DNA of 64,000 nt, from contig CAIIXF020000009.1 of NCBI GenBank assembly GCA_903813345.2, positions 310,001 to 374,000 on the forward strand, read 5' to 3'. Positions within the stretch are counted from its first letter, which is position 1, and the number at the start of each line of letters is the position of its first letter. The DNA is from Owenia fusiformis (lineage: Eukaryota > Annelida > Polychaeta > Sabellida > Oweniidae). The position numbers and the translations under genes are program-made. The notes beneath the pieces were generated by a model, which saw only the letters and a program-made list of their open reading frames with translations, was not told the DNA's origin and ran no database searches. Shown here in pieces: positions 11,146-21,652 of the stretch.

Positions 11146-11153
11146 TATATAAG
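11146..11153 (+). promoter_or_regulatory. possible TATA box of the Ginger gene
   Basis: TATATAAG lies 66 bases before the ATG at 11212, a plausible core-promoter spacing. In A+T-rich DNA such a match is common, so support is positional only. Confidence 0.25.
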
Positions 11154-11211
11154 TTTTGCCTATGCGAGAACTATTGAATCCGAATGAACCATTTGATTTG
11201 AGTTGATCACC

Positions 11212-11400
11212 ATGTCGGACGACGAGCATGTGAAGAGAAGGAAAGAATCCCTCTCTTTAGATAAACTTTGTGCCATCCAGAATTACATCAATAAGGGTTC
11301 GGACCCAGATGGCTACACAAAAAAACAGAGGAGTTTGCGGAGAATGGCTCAAGAAAATTTCAAACATATCTTGTGTTAAAAACCGCTATTACGAGGGTTG
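11212..11400 (+). pseudogene. Ginger integrase-like N-terminal fragment
   Basis: An ATG frame of 55 codons begins MSDDEHVKRRKESLSLDKL and continues to YTKKQRSLRRMAQENFKHIL. The basic stretch resembles the KRxLRRxA-x-F segment that precedes the zinc-binding H2C2 domain of gypsy-type integrases, which usually continues with a basic-plus-YY motif. After the stop at 11377 a one-base shift gives VKNRYYEG, matching that expectation. The catalytic core is then missing. It precedes the GPY/F relic by about 80 bp, so a large internal deletion has joined the two ends. The family call is inference from order and flanking transposon ends. Confidence 0.45.
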
Positions 11401-11482
11401 TCCCAAAATTTTTAAATTCGAATAAATGTCATATTGTAAATGCAACATCCATATTATAGCTGTTACAAATTGGTACTATGGT

Positions 11483-11733
11483 ATTGAAGAAAAATATGCG
11501 CAGGGGCGACCGCAAGGTAGGAAAAAAGAAATTCCTTGGATAGGCCCTTATGAAGTTGTGGAACACGTAGTTACGAGTGGTAATTGACTGAGAAACAAGA
11601 CTGGCAAACTCTTAAAACAGACAGTGAATGGAAAAGGTTGAAAGTTTTCAAATCTAGCACTGTGAGTTGCAGTACTGATACTACTGCTAGTGAGGAATAT
11701 CATAAGAGTATTTATTGCTGGACGTGTAAATGA
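11483..11733 (+). pseudogene. integrase C-terminal GPY/F-domain relic
   Basis: The frame reads EIPWIGPYEVVEHVVTSGN, a stop (TGA at 11585), then LRNKTGKLLKQTVNGK, and after a one-base deletion RLKVFKSS. This is the GPY/F module found at the C-terminus of Ty3/gypsy and Ginger integrases, which helps bind DNA. The order GPY, then Y/L-x-L-R, then a G-K turn, then VNGKRLKVF is diagnostic. Its place inside a TGTA-ended element with 4-bp duplication favours Ginger over an LTR retrotransposon: no LTRs, protease or reverse transcriptase are seen nearby. Confidence 0.6.
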
Positions 11734-12189
11734 AATAGAGATAATGCGACTGAAATATAATGTGACGTAAATGTATTGTTCAAGATTTATGGATAAGAAC
11801 TAAAAATTATTTAACTTCGATCTATTGCAATCTATTGTGTATATTATGTGCTTTAAAAATGCTAGTCCTAAGATAATTTGTAATTACTCAATAAATATAT
11901 TGTGCCTTAAATCGATTGTTTGTATAGTTGTTTATGTAAGATCTTATTATGGCTAACATATTCTACTCTATCTGTTGATTATAATTATTGATACACATTT
12001 GGGAGACCTTTTTTCTTAGTGAAAATGGTCCAATCTGGACCATCCATATTCCAATATTGTCCTAGCTAAAGGACAATATTTCCTAGGTATTAGATGTCTG
12101 GCGGCCAATTTCCCTAGGGTAAATAAATCCCTTGGTGAAAATGGTCCGGGGACATTATTTTGGGGGACCTACATTACTTCTACACCGGC

Positions 12190-13060
12190 ATTGGTTCCAA
12201 ACACCGTATGTGAAATGAAAAATAATTTGCATGAAGTGACAAAAAAGCATTTCTTACCTAATGTTTTCTACCAATATCAAGTAAATATTTAAAACTGTTA
12301 TGATTTCTTTTATTTAAAAAGGCAAGGTCAACTTATATTCACCTCAGCTGAGTATAGAAAGAAATATTTGTATAAGCTATGTTTCATCATAACTGTCCAG
12401 TATTACATGAATATATTTCCTTGTGTTTATTCATTTAAGAGAACGTCAGAAAATCATATTACACTGAATGACTCCAAACACCAACCAACAAAGTCTCAAA
12501 TACATAAAAACTCAAAATACATGTAAACCAGATGTTTGTACCCACCAGAGTAAGTAAGCAAGTAGTACAAAATACTGTTTTTGAGAGTCAGCTACACTGC
12601 GAGCTAGAGATGAACTAAACTGAATACTAATCTAGGTTGAATAAAATCAAACTACACAATCAATGGTTACTGGTATACATTTCATGTTCAAACTCCAATT
12701 AAAGGCCATAACAAATTCTTCAGGGTTATAATATCTAGAATAAAAACAGTTGATTTATTTCACCTTCTAAGAGCATAAGTCATTGACTGGCTAGTTTAAC
12801 TAACATTTCTGAATATTAACTTTTTCAACCCTCCACTAATGTGACCAAGTCTGATGGTTTCTATAAAGTTGTGAGTGTCAGGGGTATAGCCACCTTTCAG
12901 TGAAGGGGGTGTGATCGCCTAAATAATTTTGATTTTCAGTCAGGGGGTGCAATTGTGGCATAAACAAGCCAAAAGATAAGATTTTTTTTCTTCTTTCTCG
13001 CACCCATCAACCCCACTGGCTATGCCTACGAGTCTGGTCCATATAAGTTAAGGAATATTA
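12190..13060. other. no supported gene
   Basis: A+T-rich spacer between the Ginger and Harbinger elements. No long frames, no recognisable repeats. Confidence 0.5.
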
Positions 13061-13462
13061 CTTATTAGAGAGGTTTCGCACAACGGGTTTGCTAAAACGT
13101 ATCCGCATTCGTATCTCGTTACGTTTACGGATACGTTATTCGAAAATTTTCGTTTCGCAGTACGGTTTTTTAGCACGTAATCCACAAAACGTATCTCAAG
13201 CCGTGACCTTGACAATAACATTCATTTCCTGTGGAAGTAACACAACAGTTATATCTTCTCAAAAAGGTAAGATTTTGTTCACTCAAGTCGTGTAATTTGG
13301 CAATATCGATTTATGTTATTTTGCCCCTCATATCATTTCGTGAACATAGAATAATAGTACATTCTGTCTCTAAACATGGGATAACATTGGAAGAAAAAAC
13401 GCTGGATCATTTCTGGTGTCAAGAGTGAATATACTATAATCTCCCTGAATATATAGTCCCGG

Positions 13463-13646
13463 TGTGAAAGAAATTATGGTCCCCTGGGGATTATGGTCCC
13501 CTTTCCAAACGGCCCTTACTGGCCCTGATTGTGTATAAAATAATAATAAGGGAAAGAGTTGTGATTAGGTCACTATATAAATCAATGGAGAGTAGGACCA
13601 TAATTTGATAGGACCATAATTTGATAGGACCTCCTACCCTTTTACA
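13463..13646. mobile_element. 184-bp Ginger-type MITE inside the Harbinger element
   Basis: Ends TGTGAAAGAAATTATGGTCC and, in reverse complement, TGTAAAAGGGTAGGAGGTCC, flanked by CCGG on each side (13459-13462, 13647-13650). Both the termini and the CCGG target match the larger element at 9714-12184. No coding potential. It lies upstream of the transposase start, in the probable 5' non-coding region. Confidence 0.75.
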
Positions 13647-13995
13647 CCGGGATATATAGTCCAAGGATGCATGTTACCAGACTATATTTTCTAGGATATA
13701 CAATATAACTTCGAGGTTTTTATACTGACGAACTATAGATACGTTGACAGCAGTCCCATCCCCATTCAGTACCAATCCTAAATAGCATACCCCATTCAAC
13801 CAGCTTTGCCTCTTTTTAAGGAGTGATATTCGATTGTTTGGGAATTCTTTGCTAAAATATGATATCCTGATCCAAATATCAATTATATTTTCAAGTAATA
13901 TTCGATCTATATCATTGTAACCATGGGGTAATAGTAGTTAGCCTAATTCACTATTTTATTTCATTCTAGTAGTGTGATCTTCGACAACTGTACAT

Positions 13996-15054
13996 ATGGC
14001 AGGCATTGAGCCAGTCACCGTGGCCGCTATTATTGATGACAAGGATGACGAGGAAACACTCCTCCTATATCACTTATTTGAGGAAGATAGGCGTGATGGT
14101 ATTAACGCATTCAGAATAAATCTGGAAAGTCTATCAAATGAAGAGTGCAGTCTCTTGTTTCGATTTGAAAAAGATGATCTATTCAGGATATCTCAGGTCA
14201 TGGAGTTACCAAACGTATTCACTGGTTATAACCGATGTTCGTGTAGTGGCATCGAGGGCTTGTGCCTTTTACTTCGCCGTCTTGTGTACCCAAATCGACT
14301 GTGGGACATCAATGGGATGTTTGGTATGGATCTGTCGACAACTTCGATTTTGATAAACACAGTGAACAACTACGTGTATGAACATTTTGGACCTCTTTTA
14401 ACAGAGTTTAACCAGCCATGGATGACCATTCCAGATTTACAACGATATGCTCGCGCGATTCAGGCTAAAGATGCCCCTCTTATAAACTGTTACAGTTTTA
14501 TTGATGGGACTCCAAGACCATGTGCTCGTCCACAGGAAGGGCAGCGTCATTTCTACAGTGGGCATAAAAGGGAACACTGTCTTAAATTTCAGTCTATCAT
14601 ATTACCCAATGGCATTATTACAAATTTGTATGGGCCTGTTGAGGGGTCCCGGCACGATGCCTCAATGCTGCGTCGCAGTAATATCCTGGATGCACTTGAA
14701 ACAAAAAGCCTGCCTAACGGGGAACCCATGTCGATTTATGGAGACCCCGCGTACCCCCGAACTCCCCATCTTATTACCCCATTTAGAGGACCCGATGTGA
14801 CCCCTCAACAGGCCCAATTCAATAGAAGTATGAGTTCTGTGAGGGAAAGCGTTGAATGGGGTTTCGGAAAAATCATCAGGGAATTTGCTTTTTTTGGACT
14901 TTAAAAAGAATCTCAAAATACTTTTATCTCCAATAGCTAAGTATTACAAAAATGGAGCTTTTTTAACCAATGTGCATACATGCCTTTATGGTAGTCAAGT
15001 GAATACTTACTTTAACACTGAACCTCTGTTACTTGAATACTACATTCATAGATG
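13996..15054 (+). CDS. PIF/Harbinger DDE transposase, one frameshift
   Basis: Nuclease-transposase of the HARBI1-like family, which cuts and rejoins its element's ends. The first frame (13996-14904, 302 residues) carries the catalytic triad in the usual contexts: D170 in SFIDGTPRPC, D221 in GSRHDASML and E287 in RESVEWGFGKI; YGDPAYP lies at 248-254. The C-terminus continues in the next frame from about 14880 (FLDFKKNLKILLSP, then KYYKNGAFLTNVHTCLYG, ending EYYIHR at 15054), exactly as in family members. Removing one T from the T7 run at 14887-14893 would join the frames, so a single-base insertion or a sequencing error separates them. The start ATG at 13996 follows an AG at 13994 region with stops upstream, but an upstream exon is not excluded. 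Confidence 0.85.
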
Positions 15055-15542
15055 AACATGATTGTGTAACAAACCAAACATTTTGAGACTAAACATGAAC
15101 AATCATAGAAAACTGTCAACTGTTAAAACAATTGATAATTAAACAACTTTATTATTGCAAAAACACCATATCGCTGATTGGAATCGAAAAATCTGTCCGC
15201 TGTGGTGGAGCATGCTATTTTTCTAAAACACACCAAGAAAACTTCACAATTTATATTTAACTCACATGTTTCATTATACCAAAGAAATTCACCTACTCCG
15301 TGCAATGAGATTAATCAGTAGCGGGTAACCTTAACTTCTGTTTGACGTCCAATGACGCTAGTAAAAGCTATTGGAAACGACAAAATCAAACTCTAAATGT
15401 ATCATTTCTTATTAATGGCACGATATAGTGACACGATAATATTTCCATATCTTCAGCATAACCCTGAAGGTATTAATGAGATCTGGATGTAATGGGTCGT
15501 TTTTATTTATTTTAATAAAAAATAATGTTAAATTATTGACCG

Positions 15543-15723
15543 CTATGGAAGAACAGTTTCAAATGTGAAGTACATTAAGATTCATAATATATCTTTTGAA
15601 CTACACTTTAGAGAAAACGTATCAAACCTCCCTCCCAAAATCAAATCGTTCCTAAAGTGTAGCTGTAAAAGTAATATATTGGGAACTTTGATGCATCTCA
15701 CATTTGCAACTAGTCCTCCATAG
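15543..15723. repeat. imperfect hairpin, arms of about 72 bp
   Basis: CTATGGAAGAACAGTTTCAA with ACTACACTTTAG is mirrored by CTAAAGTGTAG with TTGCAACTAGTCCTCCATAG. The arms pair imperfectly around a 40-bp centre. It lies between the two convergent Harbinger genes and may be a small MITE or a structured 3' region. Confidence 0.5.
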
Positions 15724-16510
15724 AGGACAAAAATCTAGACATCATTTTTCAATAGAACAAATTAAAAATACTAAAATTCATCTATACTAGATCTCTTAAT
15801 ACCCCCATAGTTAAGTTAAAACATATGCGATATTATCATGTCACTGTGTTCAGTGCAATTGAAAATTTAGAAAATAATTGGTACATTTTAGAGTAGGATA
15901 CTCTAGAGCTGTTTTCAATAGATTTTGCTCCTAGCGTTATTGTAGTTCAAACAAAAGTAAAGGTTACTTGCAAATGGTGTACCAATTGCACAGGGTAAGT
16001 TGAGGTTCTTTGGTATAACGAAGCATATGACTCAAAAAATTGTGACGTTTTCTTAGTGTTTTTATGAAAAATAACATGACACAACATAGCGGACAAATCT
16101 TTCGATCACAACCCGTGCTACATGTATAATGTATATGTATAATTAAAATAAATGTTATATGCAAGTAAACAGCATTTTTATACGTAACAAAATTTAGAAC
16201 AAGAGGAGCATTAGCAGTTAGCTAATTTAAATGATTGAGATGATTGGTGATCAGTGCGTTTAAAGGAATGAGTCTTTTTAAAAGTAACATTTTGTACCTT
16301 CATCTTTTTGCGTTCATAATAATGAAATATGAATTTAACTTGCCATGAGGACAAATAAAACAAATAAAAAGAAGTAACTAAAACAGTACACATCAAACTG
16401 ATGTTAAAGTCTCCATCTATGAGTATGTACGTCTAATCCTAATTTTCCATTCCAGAATATTTTAACTTTAAAGATTAAATCCGGGAGATAAGATCATAAA
16501 ACGTTTCGTC
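15724..16510. other. Harbinger internal non-coding region
   Basis: A+T-rich sequence between the transposase and the Myb-like gene. Frames at 15964-16164 and 16211-16396 (minus) have no family features. It may supply 3' ends for both convergent transcripts. Confidence 0.45.
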
Positions 16511-16828
16511 TTACTTGGATTTCCGCAATCTGTCCTCCCTCTTGAACGATTTGATGAGGAGTTCCATCCTCTCACGAATAGTTCGTAAACTATCAACGTG
16601 GAGACTTTTACACACGTCGAGGCGAACAGCCTCCCAATTGGGAGGATTCTCCCATGGATTTCTTGTCAGGGAAGAACGCACTAAGACTAAGTCGTCTTTG
16701 AGTCTAAAGTAAACACGTTTTTTGGCGCTTTCTTGATCTTGAGACATGATGTTCAGCAGTCCACGCGCTATGGATGAATATTGAAGGCTCATTGTGCTGT
16801 TTATAAGTACGATTTGCAGGCCACTCAC
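16511..16828 (-). CDS. Harbinger Myb/SANT-like DNA-binding accessory protein
   Basis: In animal Harbinger elements a second protein with a Myb-like (trihelix/SANT) domain carries the transposase to the nucleus and binds the element ends. This 105-residue frame has the expected pattern: FRLKDDLVLVRSSLTRNPW, then NWEAVRLDVCK, then LRTIRERMELLIKSFKREDR. The aromatic spacing (W at NPW, W at NWE) and the basic end LRKSK fit the known domain; zebrafish and amphibian partners are of the same type. An internal Met at 16747 (MSQDQESAKK) is a likely alternative start because the first 27 residues do not resemble the family. Full-length partners are often 200-300 residues, so a downstream exon may exist or the gene may be short. 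It converges on the transposase. Confidence 0.65.
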   Translation of the reverse strand: MSGLQIVLINSTMSLQYSSIARGLLNIMSQDQESAKKRVYFRLKDDLVLVRSSLTRNPWENPPNWEAVRLDVCKSLHVDSLRTIRERMELLIKSFKREDRLRKSK

Positions 16829-17436
16829 TCATAATCAAATTAGTTGACTAATTAGCCTGGTTCCTTTCATCAAAATTAGCACGATATACACTAAACATTA
16901 TGTAGGTTACTTAAATTTAACATTTAGGGGAAATTGATATACATTTGAAGGACAAAAATAGATGCGGAAACAACTACGCACAAAAGTGTCAACTTTACGT
17001 ACTTTCGGTATTGCAGTCGATAACACAAACGTATTTGCTCCATCGATGCGTTACGGATTTTGATACGGGCAGCTGAAACGTTGTGCGAAGCAACTACACT
17101 GTGATTATTGTAATACCATTCCACACAGTGTAAAATGAATTGAACATACCATTTGGAAAACTCGATTTATGTCAAACAATAAACAAATCCATTCACCAAA
17201 TCTAAGTCATATATTGAACAACACAATGTGTTTGTTCATACAGTGATACTTTTAGAACTAAAATCAATGTCATTGTATGATAAAATGAGATGCGTAAATG
17301 ACCAACGTACAAAAGCCTCATTTTTCGTGTTTTCCGTATTGCTGCACGTATAAATTGGACGGACTGCGCATAAATCTGGTAAATACGTTACGGATACGGA
17401 TACGTTGAGCTAAAAAACGTTGTGCGAAACCTCTCT

Positions 17437-18003
17437 ATTGTTTACTTTATTACAAGAGCATTGAATAAATCTCAAAAGCGACTGACAGATAATGGATTGC
17501 TTAATCCAATAACCTTTGCTGGTTTAACAGCACAATACAAGTTTTGAAACATTTAACAGGTAAAAATTCTGAATTATAAACTCTCAAACACTACAACAGT
17601 ACAATATTGTCTTTCAGTTTACCTCTTAATCAAAGAAGATCATGGATTTTGTTTTGGCAGATATGAACAGGAATAATCAATGCAACTTGGATAACCTATC
17701 CAGGAAGGCCATAGACCAATTAAGTAGCCTGAAGTAGCCACTGCCTGTATGATCAGCAACAAGTGCTATATATAGTGTTTGTATGTATGCATGTATGTGG
17801 CCTCAGAAAATCAATCCAAACGGGATCAAAAAATGAGTCTTACATTATCCAAATTTTTCCCCAATTTTGGTTTTATGGGTCCATTTTCCTGACTCAAAAT
17901 TCGGGCCCACCTTATTAGTTTCTAGATCCAGCAGTGTGAAGTATTAATTAATGAAAGTTGGTTGATTAATTTAAACAACCAAACCATTGTTTTCTAATTG
18001 CAG
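17437..18003. other. mostly non-coding; one 31-codon frame
   Basis: A short ATG frame at 17642-17737 (MDFVLADMNRNNQCNLDNLS, then RKAIDQ) might be an upstream exon of the USP gene that follows, but it lacks recognisable catalytic boxes and ends in a stop. Otherwise nothing. Confidence 0.25.
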
Positions 18004-18629
18004 ATCAAGAATATGCACAGGTATGAACGAGAACTGATACTCTCCCTTTCGATTAAAGGTAGCAGTAGCATCAAGCAATGCATGGATTTCTTTTTTCAAG
18101 AGGAATTGCTAGAAGAAGAGAACTATGTGTGAGTAATCATTCATAAAAATGACAGTTTATAACAGCATGTCTAAAATGTGTAGAATCTTTTCATCTTCTG
18201 CATCAATTATATTGCATTTAGTAATGTAATAGTAGGTTACTTGTACAGTAGCACTTGATAATGAACTTTTTGTTCTTTTAAAAGAAATACATATTTAATA
18301 TTGATTTCATATAGTTATACATGTTGATACAATGGACCTTATTTTGGAGCAGATATAGATGCTCATGTACATGTATTTCAATTCATGTCATGTGTCTTTT
18401 TTTAACTTATCACTGAATGAGAAACATGAGTAAAAAGTATTTATTATCCTTACACATTGACTAAGCAAATTAAACCTTTTGTTGCAGTAAATGCTCTTGC
18501 AGTGCTGGAAAACAGGTATTACACAGCGGAGGAACCTATCTGGTTGAGACACCTGACTATTTGATGGTTCACTTGAAGAGAAATGCAGGTGGCCGAAAAG
18601 AAAAAGAAACAAATGATATATGTTATATA
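18004..18629 (+). CDS. ubiquitin-specific protease (USP/UCH) fragment, two exons
   Basis: Middle part of a USP catalytic domain; these enzymes remove ubiquitin from proteins. Exon 1 (18004-18128) follows TTGCAG and reads ELILSLSIKGSSSIKQCMDF then FFQEELLEEENYV. A GTGAGT donor ends it in phase 2. Exon 2 (18488 on) follows TTGCAG and continues in frame: KCSCSAGKQVLHSGGTYLVE, then TPDYLMVHLKRN. The order S-x2-CLxxFxxEE, YxCxxC-like zinc-finger half and LxxHLKR is diagnostic of USPs. The Cys box and the His box are not seen nearby. A foldback mariner starts at 18630, right where exon 2 should continue, so the gene is probably broken. This is the best candidate for a host-derived gene here, though captured copies are possible. 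Confidence 0.6.
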
Positions 18630-19618
18630 CAGGGTGTCTCAAAAAATGTACCCAAAAGTATATCAAGAGCACAGATAAACCAATCAATATTTTCAGACAT
18701 TTTTTGCATAGTCATGTTGCCAAAACTTGAAAGTTTTCTCCCCAATACACCATTTTTATTTCAGTCTTGTCTTCTTGATGCTTTAACCCTTTACCTTTTA
18801 CACCACATAATCGATGTAACCTCATATTTCGATGACAGCCTTTATCTTTACTGCTACATTGTTCATCATATTTGATAATAATTCCGGTGGAATGTTTTGG
18901 ATTTCTCTTTGGATGTTGCCCTTAATTTGTTCTTAGTCTTTTTGCTTGGAATGAGCATTAAAACACTCCCTCAAGTAGCCACAGAGAATGATGTTCGAGG
19001 ATGACGATGGCAGAACAAACACAGATAATCAGGTTAATTATCGGCAAATGATCCAGGAGTTACCTTCCAGAGTTAGGCAGGCTAGCCTGGAGACCAAATG
19101 ATATCCAAATGAAAACACAGTGGTCTCAAATTGATACACACGACAAAAGCTACTCTAGAATCCCAACCAATGCAGTTTCTTGAACCTCTGACCTCTCTGT
19201 ATAAGGGGGCTATAAAACATTGTGAGGGCTTTCCTATGTACCATATTTGACGGCTCATACTTTTTTCTCTGAGGCTATTTGAACGACCATTTTTATGCAA
19301 AACACAAGCTAAGAGACCTAGAACAACTTAAGACCAGCATCCGAACAGAAATTAAAACATTCCACCAGAAATATCAAATGTGATGAACAATGTAGTAGTA
19401 AGGATGCAGACTGTCATCGAAATATGAGGTTACATTGAATATGTGGTGCAAAAGGTAACAGGTTAAAGTATCAAAAAGGCAAAACTGAATTAAAAACTGT
19501 GTATAGGGGAAAAAACTTTCATCTTTTATCTACAAGACCATGCAAAAAATATCTGAAAATATTGATTGGTTTCTCTATGGTGTTGATATACTTTTGGGTA
19601 CATTTTTTGAGACACCCT
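18630..19618. mobile_element. foldback mariner with inverted 290-bp arms
   Basis: Both ends carry the same long sequence in opposite orientation: AGGGTGTCTCAAAAAATGTA then CCCAAAAGTATATCAA. The arms extend about 290 bp (18630-18905 and 19330-19618) with minor differences, and TA lies at both edges. In each arm, read outward, a short stretch ending in VVKKVK-like residues resembles a mariner transposase C-terminus (GTCATCGAAATATGAGGTTA in both). So each arm is a 3' end, not a 5' plus 3' pair. The centre is unrelated non-coding DNA. It abuts the USP exon. Confidence 0.7.
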
Positions 19619-19623
19619 ATATA

Positions 19624-20425
19624 TGAGCCCCATGTTAAGTTATCAATCTTCAAATGACCGGCTGCAGAGCAGTTCTAGAGTAATAAAACCCATATTGCTG
19701 GTTTATTACAATAACATGATTATTTCCAAAACAAGAAGGGTTACATTTTTACTTTTGCCCAGTTTCCAAAGATATCGGCTTCTGAATTTTGGAAAACCCC
19801 TATTGACTGCCATTATATACCATTATCAAAATGGCTTTACTAAAATGTCATTTTCTCAAAGGATTCAAAGGATAATATTGCAGATTTCTATAGTTAATTT
19901 ATTGACTTAAAAGAATCAAACATGCACATTTCTGGAAATTTCTTTATTAAGCTGTTAAGTTGCACACAAAACAATAAAAAAAATTAATTGAGCCCAATGT
20001 TAATTTAGCGATCTTCAAAGGACCCCCTTCAGAACAGTCCTAGAACAATGAAGCCCATATCACTAGTATGTTACAATAACATAATTATCTTCAAAATAAG
20101 AAGGTTTACATTTTTTCTTTTAGGCTAGTTCCAAAGATATTGACGTTTGAATTTTGGAAAATCTCACTTGGCTGCCATTATAAACCACTATAAATATGGC
20201 TTTACTAAAGTGTCAATTTCTCAAAAAGTATACTATGAAATTTTCTAATATTTTTCTATCGTTAATATGCTGAATTTAAAAAAATCAAACAGACACAATT
20301 CTAAAACTTGTTTACTTTTGAAATATTTAGCCGTTAAGTTGCACACAAAACCATAGAAAACATTTCATAATAAATAATTTTGATCAATCTTCAAAAGACC
20401 CCCTTCAGAACAGTTCTAGAGTAAT
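19624..20425 (+). repeat. tandem 370-bp repeat, copies 1 to 3 (start)
   Basis: Units begin GAGCCCCATGTTAAGTTATC / GAGCCCAATGTTAATTTAGC and share CAATCTTCAAA, CAGTTCTAGAGTAAT, GTTACAATAACATGATTATC, CCAAAGATAT and AAATGGCTTTACTAAA. Starts are near 19624, 19990 and 20362. The third copy is cut by a hAT-like insertion at 20426 and resumes at 21653. Non-coding. Confidence 0.8.
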
Positions 20426-21652
20426 CATACCTGCCAACCTCTCAGAGAAAAAAACAGGAGTTTTTTTTAAAAAAACAGGAGAATCCAGGAGATATTTAGC
20501 AAAAAACAGGAGACTTTTACTGAAAAAAAACAGGAGAAAACAGGAGACTTCTTTTAAAAAACAGGAGAAAAAGGAGGTTTCTTTTAGAAAACAAGTTACC
20601 ATCTAAAAAACAGGAGAAAACAAGAGATTTTCAGTCTAAACAGGAGATTTTCTTTAAAAAACAGGAGAAACAGGAGATTTTCTTTAAAAAACAGGAGAAA
20701 ACAGGAGACTTCTTTTAAAAAACAGGAGAAAACAAGAGGTTTCTTTTAGAAAACAAGTTACCATCTAAAACACAGGAGAAAACAGGAGATTTTCAGTCTA
20801 AACAGATTTTCTTTAAAAACAGGAGAAAGCAATTTATTTTAAAAGCATGAGAAAACAGATTATCTTTAAAAACAGGAGAATACAGGGTATTTTCTTTTAA
20901 AACAGGATATTTTCCTTAAAAACAAGAGAAAACGGGATATTTTCTTTAAAAACAGGAGAAAACAGGAGACATCTTTAAAAAACAGTTTAAAACATAGGGA
21001 GTATCGGTATCGATGTTGCATCCTGGGAGCCAATCCTCCTTGGTCCAGGATGGAAAAACCAAAAGCTTACCGTAAATGTGACTGATAAATCTCAATCTTT
21101 GACAAACTTCAATGGTAAAATCATTCAAACTTATTTAACATGATTTCTCTTAATGTATATACATGCTTAATCTTGGTAGGCTTACGCAATCGTGCATAAA
21201 TAGACAAAATTATTCTTACCCCGTTTCACGGACATACTTGCGCAGATTCTTATCGCCTCCACTCAGGAGATTATCTACGTAATACGCATGCGCTAGGATC
21301 GTAATAAAGGATGGATTCGCTCTTACTGATTTAAATTGTTGCGCGTGCGCTAATTTCCTTGTTGTTGATTGGACATTTATATTAGATTAACTTTGTTTAA
21401 TTGACTTATATGTAAGATACTGGAGACGATCGATGAGTACTCGGATTCAAGTTAAAAATCGGGAGGTAGGAGGAAAAAACGGGAGGACACAGACAAAATC
21501 TGGGGATTTTTACCTAAAACATGCGAAGTTTTTTTGTAGAAATCGGGAGATGATATAAAATTACAAAATTAGAAAATCGGGAGATGGCAAAACTGCGCAG
21601 GAGATTAAAAAAAACAGGAATCTCCCGATTTAAATAGGGAGTTGGCAACTGT
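20426..21652. mobile_element. hAT-like non-autonomous element carrying a tandem array
   Basis: The left end CATACCTGCCAACCTCTCAG and the right end, reversed, CACAGTTGCCAACTCCCTA share CA-N4/5-TGCCAAC. GAGTAAT is repeated at both borders (7-8 bp duplication), and removal restores a 370-bp repeat unit. TGCCAACTC ends with an 8-bp duplication fit hAT elements. The interior has the CAGGAGA array (20441-20990), a 550-bp unique part, and CGGGAG phrases near the right end. No transposase frame. Confidence 0.7.
20441..20995 (+). repeat. AAACAGGAGA-rich tandem array
   Basis: More than 20 loosely spaced copies of AAAACAGGAGA with TTTTCTTTAAA spacers, including a longer higher-order unit (ACTTCTTTTAAAAAACAGGA then GAAAACAAGAGGTTTC, repeated near 20545 and 20707). 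Strong strand asymmetry: purines on plus. Confidence 0.75.

Larger units (their letters stand above)
9714..12184 (+). mobile_element. Ginger-type DNA transposon, CCGG target duplication, decayed
   Basis: Ends are TGTAACAGAAATAATGGTCC and, in reverse complement, TGTAGAAGTAATGTAGGTCC, each followed by CC. CCGG flanks both sides (9710-9713 and 12185-12188). Ginger1 elements are known for TGT-starting inverted repeats, 4-bp duplications and a transposase related to Ty3/gypsy integrases; the integrase relics inside (11212-11400, 11483-11733) agree. The left 100 bp folds on itself (AATGGTCCCCTAGG versus CCAAGGGGACCATT) around CCTAGGAACCCAGGTTCCTAGG-like symmetry. The core RNase-H part is missing, so it is non-autonomous. 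A Harbinger-type MITE sits inside it. Confidence 0.7.
13067..17436. mobile_element. near-complete PIF/Harbinger transposon with both genes
   Basis: Perfect 19-bp inverted ends AGAGAGGTTTCGCACAACG, with further subterminal similarity (CGTATCCG phrases), flanked by ATT on both sides (13064-13066, 17437-17439). It contains a DDE transposase on the plus strand (13996-15054) and a Myb/SANT-like gene on the minus strand (16511-16828), the two-gene set that animal Harbinger elements need. A 184-bp Ginger-type MITE and a 180-bp hairpin lie inside. Length 4370 bp. Apart from one frameshift in the transposase it looks intact, so it may have been active recently and could have mobilised the MITE at 9814-10527. 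Confidence 0.85.

Noticed and set aside
11387-11470. Mariner insertion suggested by TACGAGGGTTGTCCCAAAA
   Set aside because: Only one end is visible and no transposase follows. A short remnant is possible but cannot be bounded.
14138-14916. Extra ORFs on both strands inside the Harbinger transposase
   Set aside because: Shadows of the real coding frame, which carries the catalytic motifs.
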